NCBI GenBank assembly: GCA_033439765.1
Contig: JAULSN010000002.1
Span: 5,890,001-5,954,000 of the forward strand
DNA from: Lasiosphaeria ovina
Lineage: Eukaryota > Ascomycota > Sordariomycetes > Sordariales > Lasiosphaeriaceae
DNA length: 64,000 nt
Reading direction: 5' to 3'
The notes beneath the pieces are model-generated. The model did not search any database. It saw only the letters and a program-made list of their open reading frames with translations, and had not been told where the DNA came from. The first letter of the stretch is position 1. Each line of letters begins with the position of its first letter. This document shows, piece by piece, positions 43,820 to 55,652 of this stretch. Position numbers and translations under genes: made by a program.

Positions 43820-45311
43820 TGCGGAGATCAGAGTCGCCCGACCGTCCAAGAGAGAGGCGACGCCGGGACGATGGACCAATGCGTGGCTTTGTGGAGGACG
43901 AGGTGGAAAGTGCCGCTGCTGCTCTCGCGTCGCTCTGATGAAGTGTCCTTGGTTTAGGCATCTCCTGCATGAGCGGCTCCACCGTCACGGAATATTGACA
44001 TGGGGAGCAGCCCAGGATAGGATGCCGGGGCCACATCAGACTGGACAGCATCGAGGTTTTCTGCATATAGATGGGGATTTCGATGTGCACGGATATGGAT
44101 GGCATGTGAGCTAGCTACCTACCTATCAACGATAGACGAGCTGCCCGCCTTGCTTCTGGCGTGCGGAATGGCAATAAGAACCCCTGCTCGTCTAGAAGCA
44201 GCGTGAGTTTAAAAACAAACATCAATCAGATTTGAGAGAGACGAGGAACGCACCCGATGCACGGGGGCGGCGGGACCTAGAAAGGCTTGCTTGCCGTGCT
44301 TGCTTGCTGTCGGCCTGCGGAAAGGCATCCACTCGCCAGCCAATCTGCATGCCGGGCCCGAAGAGACATAGCACCGCGGCCAAATACTAGGCCCACCGCG
44401 CACAACCGCCCGCCCGCCCGCTTGCCCGCCTGCCTATCACGCAGGCTACCTTGCCCCGGGCCAGCCAGCAATCAAGCAATCAAGACAGAAATCAAGGAAG
44501 CGAGCAATAAAGTGAAAAGGTAACTCGAATGCAATAACACGTGAGCAATTCAATTGAAGATGTTTTTTTTTATTGTTTTTGTGTTTTTTGCCCCCCCTCG
44601 GCTGCCTGTCCCGTTCTGTTCTGTTCCGCTGCAATTGAGGTAAGTAGGTGACTTGATTGGAAGTAAGTAGAACTTGATGGGTCGGAGACTGCCCGAGGCT
44701 GCCCGGAGACTGGGAACTGGAAACTCCGTCAACACGGGCAGCTTGCTCTCGTCGTCTTAAACAACCTACCGTGATAACCGCGCTAGCCGGGGGGGGTTTT
44801 TTTTTCTCTTAATGTATAATATGCAAATATTCATGAATGTTACTGTGAGTTTAGGTTAGGTTTCAAGGGAACGCTGGCAGCCTGGCCGGTAAATCCGAAC
44901 GGGTAGGGAGATATGATATATGACCAGTCAGTATGTCTGTACATTAAGTCTGTCCCGGATTATCGTTGTCGAGCACCGGAGAGAGAAACGGCTGCTTCCC
45001 CTTCCCGGGAGCCTAGCATCTGCACATAGCGTAGTATACGTAGTCTAGTATAGAGAGCCAATGTGGACTCCTCCCCTTTCTACCTTGACGGCGGTTAGTT
45101 ACGTTCTCTTGGTGGGGTGGCTGCCTTCGTCAATGGTTCGCACCCCGAACACACAGGGAAGCAAGCTAGGTAGGTAGATAGATGAAATGCCGAGCAGTAG
45201 CAAAAATAAGAAAAGCCGGAGAAGAGAACCCTTACCTTAGGCAGGTAGGTAGCTACTATTCCGGACCCTGCTTTTCACCACTTGTGAGTGGGCGTGTGTT
45301 GCGTGGTCCCC

Positions 45312-45336
45312 TTCACTTTCACTTTCACTTTCACTT
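45312..45336. repeat. (CACTTT)n hexanucleotide repeat
   Basis: Four copies in the gene-poor region, no associated gene. Confidence 0.85.
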
Positions 45337-45714
45337 AGGCGGTCACCCCCCGGATCCGGACGGCGAGATAGCAATGTGAATGGTAGGTAAGTTAGGTTAC
45401 GATATGCGTGTATCTCTATGTAGGAACTAGACGCCCGTCAACACGTGTTAAGTCGGAAAGGTAGGTAAGTAGGCAAACACACTCCCGTTGGCCCCCCACA
45501 CACACAACCACCACGCAGACACACCCGGAGCATCCCTGCATTGATTGTCTTGTTGTCTCTGAGCAAACCGGAAATCGAGGAGAAAGGGAGAAAAAGAAGG
45601 CTTCTGGATGGGGCACACACCCACAACCCATACCCACACCCAATCACACACCAGCCTATGATATCGACGGGTAGATAGGTGGCATGTGGAGAGAGATATA
45701 CTGGCAGGTGCGGA

Positions 45715-45740
45715 TGTGTGTGTGTGTGTGTGTGTGTGTG
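45715..45740. repeat. (GT)n dinucleotide repeat
   Basis: Thirteen GT units in the gene-poor region; potentially Z-DNA forming and length-variable. Confidence 0.9.
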
Positions 45741-48700
45741 AGCGGGCGAATGAGCGGGTCGGAAAGGGCGACCCTCTTTGCTGCACGGTTCGTAAGATAA
45801 CTACACATGCCCGCCTCACAGATCTATCAGTCGGATTAGGATTCTTACAAGTAGGATAGCAGCAAGCAAAACTCGCGGGTTTCCCGCCGACGGGCCTACC
45901 TAGCTGGGCCTAGCACCCGAACCAGCCCCGGGCCTGGCTGGCATTGGATGACACCGGTGAATCAACGCCAGCGAGGGCATGAGCGTGGGGCGGGCTTGTG
46001 AAATGGAATGAACCCCATTGACTATCCAGTTTTGCTGCTGTTGTTGCTGCTGCTGCTGCACAGGTCGAGGATGAAACAGCACGGCCAACGAAGACTGACA
46101 TTGAGGCGGCAGCTGCAGGAGCTTAGCTTGCTACCGGCCTATCCAAGAGCTCTCGGGCTGTATAGATGCCTCAGGTCGGCAGTCTAGAGTCAAGCTGGCA
46201 ACCCTTGGAGGGCCAGCCAACCTTCAATAATGCAATGACACATTTTAGCCCCTTTTGCCGATGAGAAGGGTCAAGGTTTACGTATGTACATTGCACACGT
46301 GAGGCCTTGCAGCCTTGTTCGAGAGGCGGGGCGCGTCTGGACAGTCTTTGGCCAACCGACGACGACGGTGGCTGAAGGCAGACAAGAGGCAGAAAGGGGA
46401 TGGATGGCCGACCACTCGGAGAAGACGACTTCATTCCGCTCCCGGACCCGCTCAGCGGGTTTACGATGCACCTGGAGGAAGGAAAGAAAAAGACGACCCA
46501 AGGATTCCTTCGTACGGGCGAGACCTAGCTGGGCGAGCGGGAATGGCTGTTGGTTTGTTGGTAGAAGGGGTGGATGGAGGAATCGGATGCGAGCTGGACA
46601 AGAGAGAAGCAATTCGGCAGATAGATGAGACACCGTAAAGTGTGCCGTTCGCTACCACGAAAGGAGATTCACTGGCTCGGCTCTTTACCTCAGGCAGTCT
46701 AATATCCGTGGGCGAGCTCTGTGTCTGAGTGCGTGTGCGTCAATTTGTAAAGGGTAGGGAGCGGGATTACTAAATATGCCTCGGCTGCAATAAATATAAA
46801 TCAAGGGTTGTCGGTCCCCGTACACGATCTCCAATCCGGTGCTGTTGAGTCCTGCAGCAACATCACCTCGGGGTTGCCTGCTGTTGAGCAGGTTCAGTTA
46901 GGACTTGCCCGGGGATGTGCACCGGAGCGATAAGTGGAGTTGTTTAGCGAGTGCAGCGGTGGCTGATCCGAGACAGGACTCTCGGTGTTACACGCCCCAT
47001 TCCATTGGCCATTCTAGAACCTGGCTTGCCGACAGACCTAGAACTTCCTTATTTATTAGCCTTGATTGACAGAGATCCTGGGGTCGTTTCGGTCAAGGCT
47101 GCAAAAGTAAACTTCTGTCGCATCTGAGAGAATTGATAAGATTTCGTTGCTCTGGTTTCTTAATTATGGCCAATCTGTAAATCCTGCTAGTCTGTCAGTC
47201 CGCCTGTTTGTTTGGCTGGTTCGCCCCGGGCTGGCCCCCAAGTCGAATTGGCGAAACATTACATTTATTGGATGAAAGAAAGGGCGAATGAAAGAAGATG
47301 ACCAGGCAATGACGCTGGCCAAACGCACTTGACTTTGCTGGGACAAAGAAAAGGGAAGACGAGGGGGAAACAGGCAAGGCTCTCGTCAGCTGAGAAGGCT
47401 AGGTTGCCTTGCCTTTCGGTTGCTGTGTCCGAGACACATTCCACAACAACTCGCAAGGCGTGTCTCGGGCGTTGGTTGAGGTCAGAATTATTAGTTGACG
47501 GACCCAGTTGCCTTGGTTAATCGTACTGTGTGAAATCCCCGAGAAGCTAGTGAGAGAAGTGGCTTGCCATTGACGAACACCCTTTATTACAGTCTAGACT
47601 GAATGAAGAGAGAAGAGGCCGAATGCAAGGAAGGTGCCCAGGAACTTTGGCATTTGTCTACGAGGACGGAGTGTGACAATCACAGAGTATATAAGCAGAA
47701 ATCCGGGTAACCCCATCGAGTAATTGGTGGTCTCCTGCTCGGGAGGGCGAGGCAGGACAAGGCAGAAATAGAAAATACAAAAGGAATTGGCCAACAGGGA
47801 ACGCGAGGATGCTAGCCGGTCAATTGCAGTCGAGCTGGGACCCACAACCTAGGATGTTGGATGTCAAGAAGCTGAGAAGGAGAGAAGGTGCCTGACAGAG
47901 CGCGCCCCCACAACGCTCAAAGCTCCTTCCAGGTTTAATTTGTTTTGTTGGTGACTAGACTGCTGCAACTTGAACTGAAGGACCGGACCGAATCAACATG
48001 TGCCTGTCCGATTTACTCCGTTCGGGCAACACATGCACACACGCTTCTCATGCTCTCACATTGTTGACTGCATGATGAAGAGCGAAGGGGTGCTGCTCCG
48101 GTTCGATGCGTCAGATCGATACGACGTCGAGGGCCAAAATACAAATGGAGCCCCGTTCCCTGTGCTCTGTACGAAGTATCCGTATTAGCATTAGGTTCAA
48201 ATCTGAGTGGGCATACAGTGCCGATAAGACGGATAAGGGCGATAAACAGCAGATAACCGACGTGCAGGATTCTGTTGGGGCTTGGCTACTGTGACTGCAC
48301 AGCAAAGCACCCGCGGCAGACAAGCAGCCTCACTCTCGCCGAACCTTGGCCTGGCACGCCGCCTGTGGCATCCATGATCCGGCAGGCGGATCAGGGCGTG
48401 GCCCAGATCAAGCGACGCCACCGACCGGCATTCGTCATCCGGCCAACAAGACGGGCCACATTCGGGAACCGACAAGAAACCCACCCGGGACAGAAGGCCG
48501 CTCTCGAGGGCGTCCCCTAACAACAGTCTACACGTACACATACGGCTTGCACGCAAGCACCCTCCTGGATTGCATGTTGAGACGAACCCAAACTCAAAAA
48601 TACCTACCGAACGGAGGCGGATAGGCCCTTCCCTGGCCGCCACGCCCCTCGCCGTCCGTCGGTGCCGTCGAGTGGCGTGGCTCGGGCCTGACGAAGGGGG

Positions 48701-50199
48701 TGTCGACCATCTGACAGCAGAAGCTGCTCTAGTCCCCACGTCCACACGTCTTTGCCCATCGTGAACATCTTGTCCCCGGCTGGCTCGCACTCGCTGCGCA
48801 CCCCATCCACCGATGTGGGATGTAGCCCCTGTTGAATGCCATCCATCTGCAGTAAGACGACCCAGCGAACCAGGCACAGCACTGGACCGACTCCGTCGCC
48901 GTCGACGTACAGGGCCCACCGTGTAGTGTAATACGCCGCGATGGCGAAAGGGCGCAGGCAGTGTAAGCCATGTTTCCAAACACAGTATTGGCAGCATTGG
49001 CGGCTTCCCCTGTTTCTGTTGGTGGAGAGTCCCGTCTGCTGTCTTCACTATCGCGGCATCTTGTGTGACAGTGCCAAAATGGCAACGCATTCGCTGCCAA
49101 TCCGTCGCCCGCCCACAGTGGTGGGGCGGGGCAACCGACCACAGGCATCACAAAGTGCCTCCTGAGTTGGGGTTGGGTGGTACCGTTGCGTTAACCCGCA
49201 GTGCGCATGTTGCGACCAACACGATGGCCCGCCTTCTGCTATGCCCCGTTTGGACAATGGGCTCTCCCCCCCATCAGGGCAGCTTCCATCGCGGCAAGCG
49301 CAGCAGTGCTTGAAGTGCACCTGATCACCTTGGTACATACAGTACATGCTATCGGCAACAGTGAAGCAGCAGCACCACCACCACCACCACCAGCAGGAGG
49401 ACAAAGCCTGCAGAACAGCCACCGGAGAGGAACGGAGCACTAGATAGGTGAAGCCGTTGCAGGACAGCCCCAAGCTAGTGTAGATAGCTGGCAACCCAGC
49501 GTGTGGTTGGTGTCCGTGATCACGTCACCTGTAATACTTGCTACCTAGGGTAGGTAGTTCTAGAATACATAGCACCAAAGGTAGTAAGCAGCTTTCACCG
49601 TCTTCCGCCTCTTGACCTCCCGGATCGGGCTGGGGGCAAGGTCTAGAGGCTGGCTCACCGGCGTGTCTCCGAAGACGCAAGAGAGGCGGGAAATGATGTG
49701 GGTGGAAACAGGCTCGGTCGCGCCTTATGGGCAGTCGATGCTGCTGGCAGGCTGGTGTTTTACCTCAAGACGGAATACGGAGTACGGATTACACCTACCG
49801 TACCTTGATGGCGCTTCAAACAAGAGGCGGTACTCCGAAGGCGGTGGTGTTATCAGGGAGCCTTATCGCAAATTGCCCGTTTTTACACCTCAGTACGTAC
49901 CACTAGCGTCCCGTCGTCGGGTGCCATGGCCGGTCTTGCCCTGGCCAATGCACAGCGATGGCCATGTGTACCGGCCAAGTACCTAAGCCCGCTGATCACA
50001 GGTGCGGGCTCTCGAAAACTGGCCGGGTCTGGACCTGCATCGGTACGAGCGCGTGACTTGCTCCTGGCTCATCATGTCTTGCCTCCAATTGGCCGGGGTT
50101 GGTGGGTCGCGCATCACGGGTCTGGTGTCACTGGTTGTTGCTCCGCGCTCAGCAACCTTTGACCTCCCAAGCCTCCCAAGAACCTCAGAACCTCCAAAT

Positions 50200-51534
50200 G
50201 CGGCCCCACTGAGCTGCCCTCTCCCGCAGTGTCCACTGCCAGTGAATAATGCAAGGTATTCCGTAACTTAGTTAGACCCGCTCTCCAGCCAAGGTGATCC
50301 ACAGCCCCGTGCCTTCCGCTGTCCTGCACTGTTTTCAGCAGCCCAAACCTTGGGGCAAGCTCCCTCTAGCCTCTTCTAGGTCCCCTGCTCCTTTCTGCCG
50401 CTGCACCCAGCAGGGCTCCCTACTACCTTGGCTACCGCGCTCGGCAGCCAGGCCGCCATCGTCACCTCTCTGCCTTCCGCCTTTCCAACCTTCCCTCCCT
50501 TCCATCTTTCTGCCATTCTGCTCAGCTTTCCGCCTTCCTTCTCTTTTCCTCCCAGTTTCCCACCCCCCGTTCCCTTTCAGCCTGTCGATTTTGGACGATA
50601 TTTCTCTTCCATCATCACGTCTCTAGGACAGCCGCAGCGCAGCGCACGCCTCGACGCAGGGACCGCCCAAACTAGACGCTCTGTAGCCGACCCCGAGTCT
50701 GAGTCATTCAGTTGACCTTGGACGTCAGCGTGCCGTGTGGAGCTGCATTGCCTTACCTTAGCTACCTATTACCTATCCTTGGGTCACCTATCGACACCCA
50801 TTTTGAGACTCCAGGCACAGTCGTCTTCCCAGAGCTTACTTAGACGCTTCCACCCTTTCGCCCTGTGCCTCAAATCCGTCGTTACCCCAGACTAAACAAC
50901 AGCCGCTACCCGATCTGGGCTGTTCCGTGCCCTCCAGTCTTTCCGTAGCAGGCCGCCAAATAACGTCTTGTCTCTGCTGGTGCCGCCACCCCCTCCAACC
51001 ACAAGCAACAGCAGCACAAGCCTACCTGGGTCTCCTTGGGTGTTCATCGTCGCCAGGTCTCCTGCCTCGACCTCGATCTGCACACGGTACGACAGCAACA
51101 CAAGGCACACACGTTCTCGCACAACTCAAAGCCGGCTTCCCCCTCCCCACAAAAGAAGCTCAGCTAACTCCTCTTTTTCCTACGAGGCTTTCGCGTAGCC
51201 AGCAGCAGTTGTCTCCTCTACCTCTCCCATTTCCTCTCCCTGGTCTGGCGTCCGCCTCCACCTACCTCGGACCTCCAACCGTCCACCTCGTCACGGGCCT
51301 CGACTCCAGCATCCGCAGAGCATCCACGGCTCGTCGCCCAGACTTCCACCTCGAGCTCCTCGTCTTTCTCGCCCCTGCCCATCCATCCCCCCTAGACAGT
51401 CCAGTGCAGCACCCCGATCCGTCTGTGTATACATGACGACTCCGTCGCCCGCCGACGTCTTTCGGATACTATAAGCCCCCGGGCTCCTCGTGCCCAGCAC
51501 AGCTTCCTGCCCTCGCCAACCACCGCAGGAAGCC
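50200..51534 (+). promoter_or_regulatory. Pyrimidine-rich promoter and leader of ATG1
   Basis: The 1.3 kb before the ATG1 start is strongly C/T-rich (notably 50460-50620 and 51170-51480), typical of fungal promoters and long leaders. Open frames inside (for example 50927-51436, 169 codons, Pro/Leu/Ser-rich) are composition artefacts. A 13-codon upstream ORF lies at 51433-51474. Transcription start is not identifiable. Confidence 0.5.
51433..51474 (+). promoter_or_regulatory. Upstream ORF in the ATG1 leader
   Basis: ATG, 13 codons and a TAA stop, ending 60 bases before the ATG1 start codon. If the mRNA leader includes it, ribosomes must scan past or reinitiate, which could throttle ATG1 translation. 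The peptide has no known motif. Confidence 0.4.
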
Positions 51535-54500
51535 ATGGCTGACCGCCCGTCTGCAGCCTCATCTTCGAGGCGGCATAAGCTGGGCGATGATGCCGTCGGT
51601 CAGTTCGTCATAGACCAGGAGATAGGGAAAGGGAGCTTTGCCCAGGTGTACTCTGGCCGACACAAGGTCAGAACCTCTCGAGTTATCTTCACCCACCTCA
51701 CTTCGAGCGTCAGGTCTTGATTGCTCGCCTTTCTAAATACCCCCTTTGCATTTCTCTCGCCGCTAATATTCTTCTTTTTACCTCTGCAGGTCACCGGCGC
51801 TTTAGTAGCCATCAAATCTGTCGAGCTCGCTCGCTTGAACAAGAAGTTAAAAGAGAACCTCTATGGCGAGATACAGATCCTCAAGACGCTTCGTCATCCT
51901 CACATTGTCGCTCTCCACGACTGCGTCGAATCAGGTACACACATCAATCTCATCATGGAATACTGCGAACTCGGTGACCTATCACTGTTCATCAAGAAGC
52001 GGGATAGGCTGGTCACCAACCCCGCCACGCACGACATTGCGCGGAAATACCCCGTCCTTCCCAACTCGGGTCTAAACGAGGTCGTTACTCGCCATTTTCT
52101 GAAGCAACTTGCCAGCGCTCTACAGTTCTTGCGAGAGGGCAATTTCGTTCACCGAGACGTCAAGCCGCAAAACCTGCTTCTTCTGCCGTCTCCGTTATGG
52201 CGAGAAGGCAACAGGATGGCCAAGCACATTCTGAGCGCCAGCCATGACTCTCTTACACCCGCAGCTGGGGTACCGTCGCTCCCAATGCTCAAGCTGGCCG
52301 ATTTTGGCTTCGCGCGTGTCCTGCCCTCGACGTCCCTTGCCGAGACCCTTTGCGGTTCGCCGCTTTACATGGCTCCTGAGATCCTCCGTTACGAGCGGTA
52401 TGATGCTAAGGCAGACCTATGGTCCGTGGGTACAGTTTTGTTCGAGATGGCTACAGGGAAACCGCCCTTCAAGGCTGCCAACCACGTTGAGCTCCTCAGG
52501 AAGATTGAAGCGGCCAACGACCTCATCAAGTTTCCTCGAGAAAGCGTCGTCAGCTCTGATATGAAGGCCTTGATTCGAGCGTTACTGAAGCGAAATCCAG
52601 TGGAGCGAATGAACTTCAAGGACTTCTTCAACCATACGGTAATTACGGGTCCTATCCCGGGTCTTGTTGAAGATGACGTCCCCAGAAACGAGAGTCTGCT
52701 TCAAAAGGAGATCAAGCCAGCTGCTGCGGTGGATGAGCCGCTTGCGGCTTCTCGCAGGCACTCGTTTGCTCGCCGATATCCCGCAGACCAGGACGGAATC
52801 CGTGAGACGGGAATTCCTCCGTCGCCTAAGCAGCGTCGGTCCTCCCCACTCGCGACTCCCGTCGAAGCCAAGACCAATCCTCTGGAACAGATGCCGAGCT
52901 CGCGCGAGCGTATGAGCTACTCACCTCGACAAGAAGCAGGTGAAGGTTTGGGAATCCGCCCCGCCCCCCAGTCGTCTACCTCCGCACCCGCGCGGCCAGC
53001 TTCGTATGTTGACCGACACCGGCGATATTCAAACGCGTCGTTGAAAACGCAGATTCGTGAGGCCCAGTCACCCCAACTGTCTCTGCTGGTGGAAACAAGC
53101 AAGGCCAGGCCCAGCGGCAGAACGGAGAAGCCCATCACCGATGCGGAGAGGGCTGCTCAAGATGTGGCATTTGAGCGCGACTACGTGGTTGTTGACAAGA
53201 AACACCTCGAAGTCAATGCACTTGCGGACCAGATATCTTTATACCCGCAGCAGCCGTCATCGCCCAAGTCCGGTCAAGTCATCAGACGTACTTCAAATGC
53301 AGCGGCTAGCTCGGGCTCCAGGAACATTCTTATATCGCAGGGCCGGAACGACCATAACCGACAGGGCTCTTACGATAAGGCCTTGTCCAGCAGCCCTGGT
53401 TCGGCAACTTCGGTAATCTCGAAGGCCATTCAGGACGCTAGTCTCCGCCTGTTTGGCATCAAGTATTCGCCACACCTTCTGGGTAAGGGTCAATCGCCAC
53501 CTCAGATTTACAGCCCGTTCCCGGCTTATCCAACTCCGTCGGCGCCTGTCGGCTTGCTTGTGGATGGAAAGCAGAGTGCGCCCGTGGATGAGGATTCACG
53601 TGTCGCGCAGTGCATTGAAGATTATGCAACGCGAAGCGACGTTGTTTTCGGCTTTGCCGAAGTGAAGTACAAGCAGCTCATCCCCCTGGCGCCATCCATA
53701 GAACACGGTCTAGGTGGCATTCCGGTCGATAAGCTGGCATTGGACGACGAGGATGGGCTCACGATTGAAGCAGTGGTCTCACTCTCGGAGGAGGCCTTGG
53801 TTTTATACGTCAAGGCTCTGGCTCTCCTCGCAAAATCCATGGATATCGCCAGCCTGTGGTGGACCCGCAAGAACCGGACGGAGTCGAGCAGCAGTGTGCA
53901 TTCAGCTGCTCGAGATTCATCAAACAGCCAGGCACTAACGTTGAGAATCAATGCAGCAGTCCAGTGGATCCGGGCTCGCTTCAACGAGGTGCTGGAGAAG
54001 GCGGAGGTTGTCCGACTAAAGCTCATTGAGGCGCAGAAGCAACTGCCCAGAGAGCATGCTAGCCACCCGGACAACCATACAACCGACGCAGTTTCGACGA
54101 GCAGCTCTGGTGCTGAAGGTGTTTTTCTAACGGCCGGCATCAGTGCTGAGAAACTCATGTACGATCGCGCTCTTGAGATGAGCCGCGCCGCTGCCATCAA
54201 CGAGATAGCCAACGAGGATCTTGCGGGCTGCGAGATCTCTTACGTAACGGCGATCCGGATGCTCGAGGCTGTTTTGGACCAAGACGATGACCACCTGCCC
54301 AAACGAAGGGTATCGAGTGCGTCAAAGGACGAAAAATCCGTCGCTGTTCATGACGAAGGCTCGGGAGAGATGAACAGTGACGACCAGCAAGCTGTTCAAA
54401 AAGGTATGGATATTCAGACATTAAATCCCTCCGCTTCTTCGCTAACAGCTTGCCTACAGTGATTCAGATGGTGACCGGCAGATTAGGGACTGTCCGGAAG

Positions 54501-54605
54501 AAGCTGCACATGATTGCTACGGCATCTCGCGCCCAGCATCAACAACAAAATCCGGTTCGGCGGCGCAGCGGCGACATTCAGCCTCGCAGCGTGCCTGCCG
54601 TTTGA
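51535..54605 (+). CDS. ATG1: Autophagy-initiating serine/threonine kinase Atg1 (ULK family)
   Basis: Three exons (51535-51666, 51790-54403, 54460-54605) give 963 residues. The kinase domain spans about 23-330: [11 protein letters not shown] glycine loop, ATP Lys53 (VAIKSV), catalytic Asp167 ([12 protein letters not shown]), DFG at 215 (LADFGFAR), [10 protein letters not shown] activation-loop end. A 40-residue insert between HRD and DFG ([19 protein letters not shown]) is usual in filamentous Atg1. A disordered Ser/Pro middle (about 340-600) precedes the C-terminal tandem MIT-type region (from about 620, [23 protein letters not shown]; ending [16 protein letters not shown]) that binds Atg13. 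It starts autophagosome formation under TORC1 control. The final intron is only 56 nt. All catalytic residues are present. Confidence 0.95.
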
Positions 54606-55652
54606 CACCAGCCAGGTCTGACGAATAATGATCATTGATGAAGATATTCAAGGCTCCAGTACGAGCTTATGCCCCACGGCTATCATGTCTGCCCTCCCTT
54701 ATTCTTGGTCTCCCCAAGCCGGCTGTAGGGAGGGATTTTGCTCTCAAGATTTTCTTTCTCGGAAAGGCTAATCATACATTGGAGTTGGTGGTTGCTTTTG
54801 ATAACTTTCCGTTTCATTCCGAGCTATATCATATGGAAGCTTTTTTCTACGTTGGTAGGATGCTTCATGTCCCAATCCTTGGCGTTTGCAGGACGGGGCA
54901 GGTGTAGCTGCGATTGTTTTTTTTTTCTCTTGTTTGCATGTGTCAATAGTGGGGTCCGGTAGGGGAGTTGTTTTATCGGTTCCTCGGTTCCTCGGTTCCT
55001 ACCTGTTCGGCTTCATAAGTGTCGGGAGGGTATTCTGCCAGGAGTCGGTTCCTCGTGGCCAAGAAGCGCACAGGATTGAATAACTCTGAATTTACCCCGG
55101 CATATAAAGATTGGGAACTGAAACGGGGCAAATGGGAACAAGCTTCCTTGGTGCCAAAATACCCTTGCGGAGTTTTGGCTTTTTCCTTATTCGTTCTCTT
55201 TCTAGCATGGGACGGGGTTGGGGTCACTTGGACCGCATCACGGCCAGCTTCAAGTCCGGGAAGGAGTTTTTCAAGTCCTTGCGCGTGCGCCTATTCATTT
55301 TATGTACTTGTGAGCTGCGACTCCCTTTCTCTTGGGGCGCGGCTGGGGTGAGGTGTGTGGCATGTGCCTTTTATCTCCTGGCTCCTCCTGGTATGCTTCT
55401 TTTGCTTGGTGGGTTTGTCTTGCATTCATGGAAGCGTGTATAAACTAGATTGTCTTACATCAGGATACGAGCTGCGGTTAGCGTAGCCAGGAGAACAAGA
55501 GCCATGCTTCCATCAGGGTTGTCACCTTGACTGCCTGTCTCCTATTGACACTCGATTTCACCGTGGCAACTACCTTCCGTCTTGAGTATTGGCCTGTGCT
55601 ATGTTCCTTCCTCTGTTTGCGTCTCGCGGACTCACTCGCTCGCTGTAGGCTC
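54606..55652. other. Convergent region between ATG1 and the PEP-mutase-family pseudogene
   Basis: About 1 kb with no supported gene; holds the ATG1 3' UTR. A triplicated CGGTTCCT word lies near 54977-55000. Open frames of 70-110 codons (54635-54907, 55019-55443) have no motif. Confidence 0.6.

Larger units (their letters stand above)
43820..50199. other. Gene-poor region between the aminotransferase and ATG1
   Basis: 6.4 kb without a gene I can support. It holds many microsatellites (CACTTT at 45312-45336, GT at 45715-45740, GCT/GTT near 46033), TAGGTAGG clusters (44112, 45168, 45240, 45455, 49540) and an ATACGGAGTACGGAT word at 49775. Open frames are short; the longest, 48197-49090 minus (297 codons), is Arg/Ser/Cys-rich, has no domain and shares its space with several other open frames. 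No transposon, tRNA or rRNA was recognised. Confidence 0.6.

Noticed and set aside
48197..49090. 297-codon minus-strand open frame
   Set aside because: No domain or motif, Arg/Ser/Cys-rich composition typical of non-coding GC-rich DNA, and other open frames of similar size overlap it.
50927..51436. 169-codon frame upstream of ATG1
   Set aside because: Pro/Leu/Ser-rich translation of a pyrimidine-rich leader; ends just before the uORF and has no family features.
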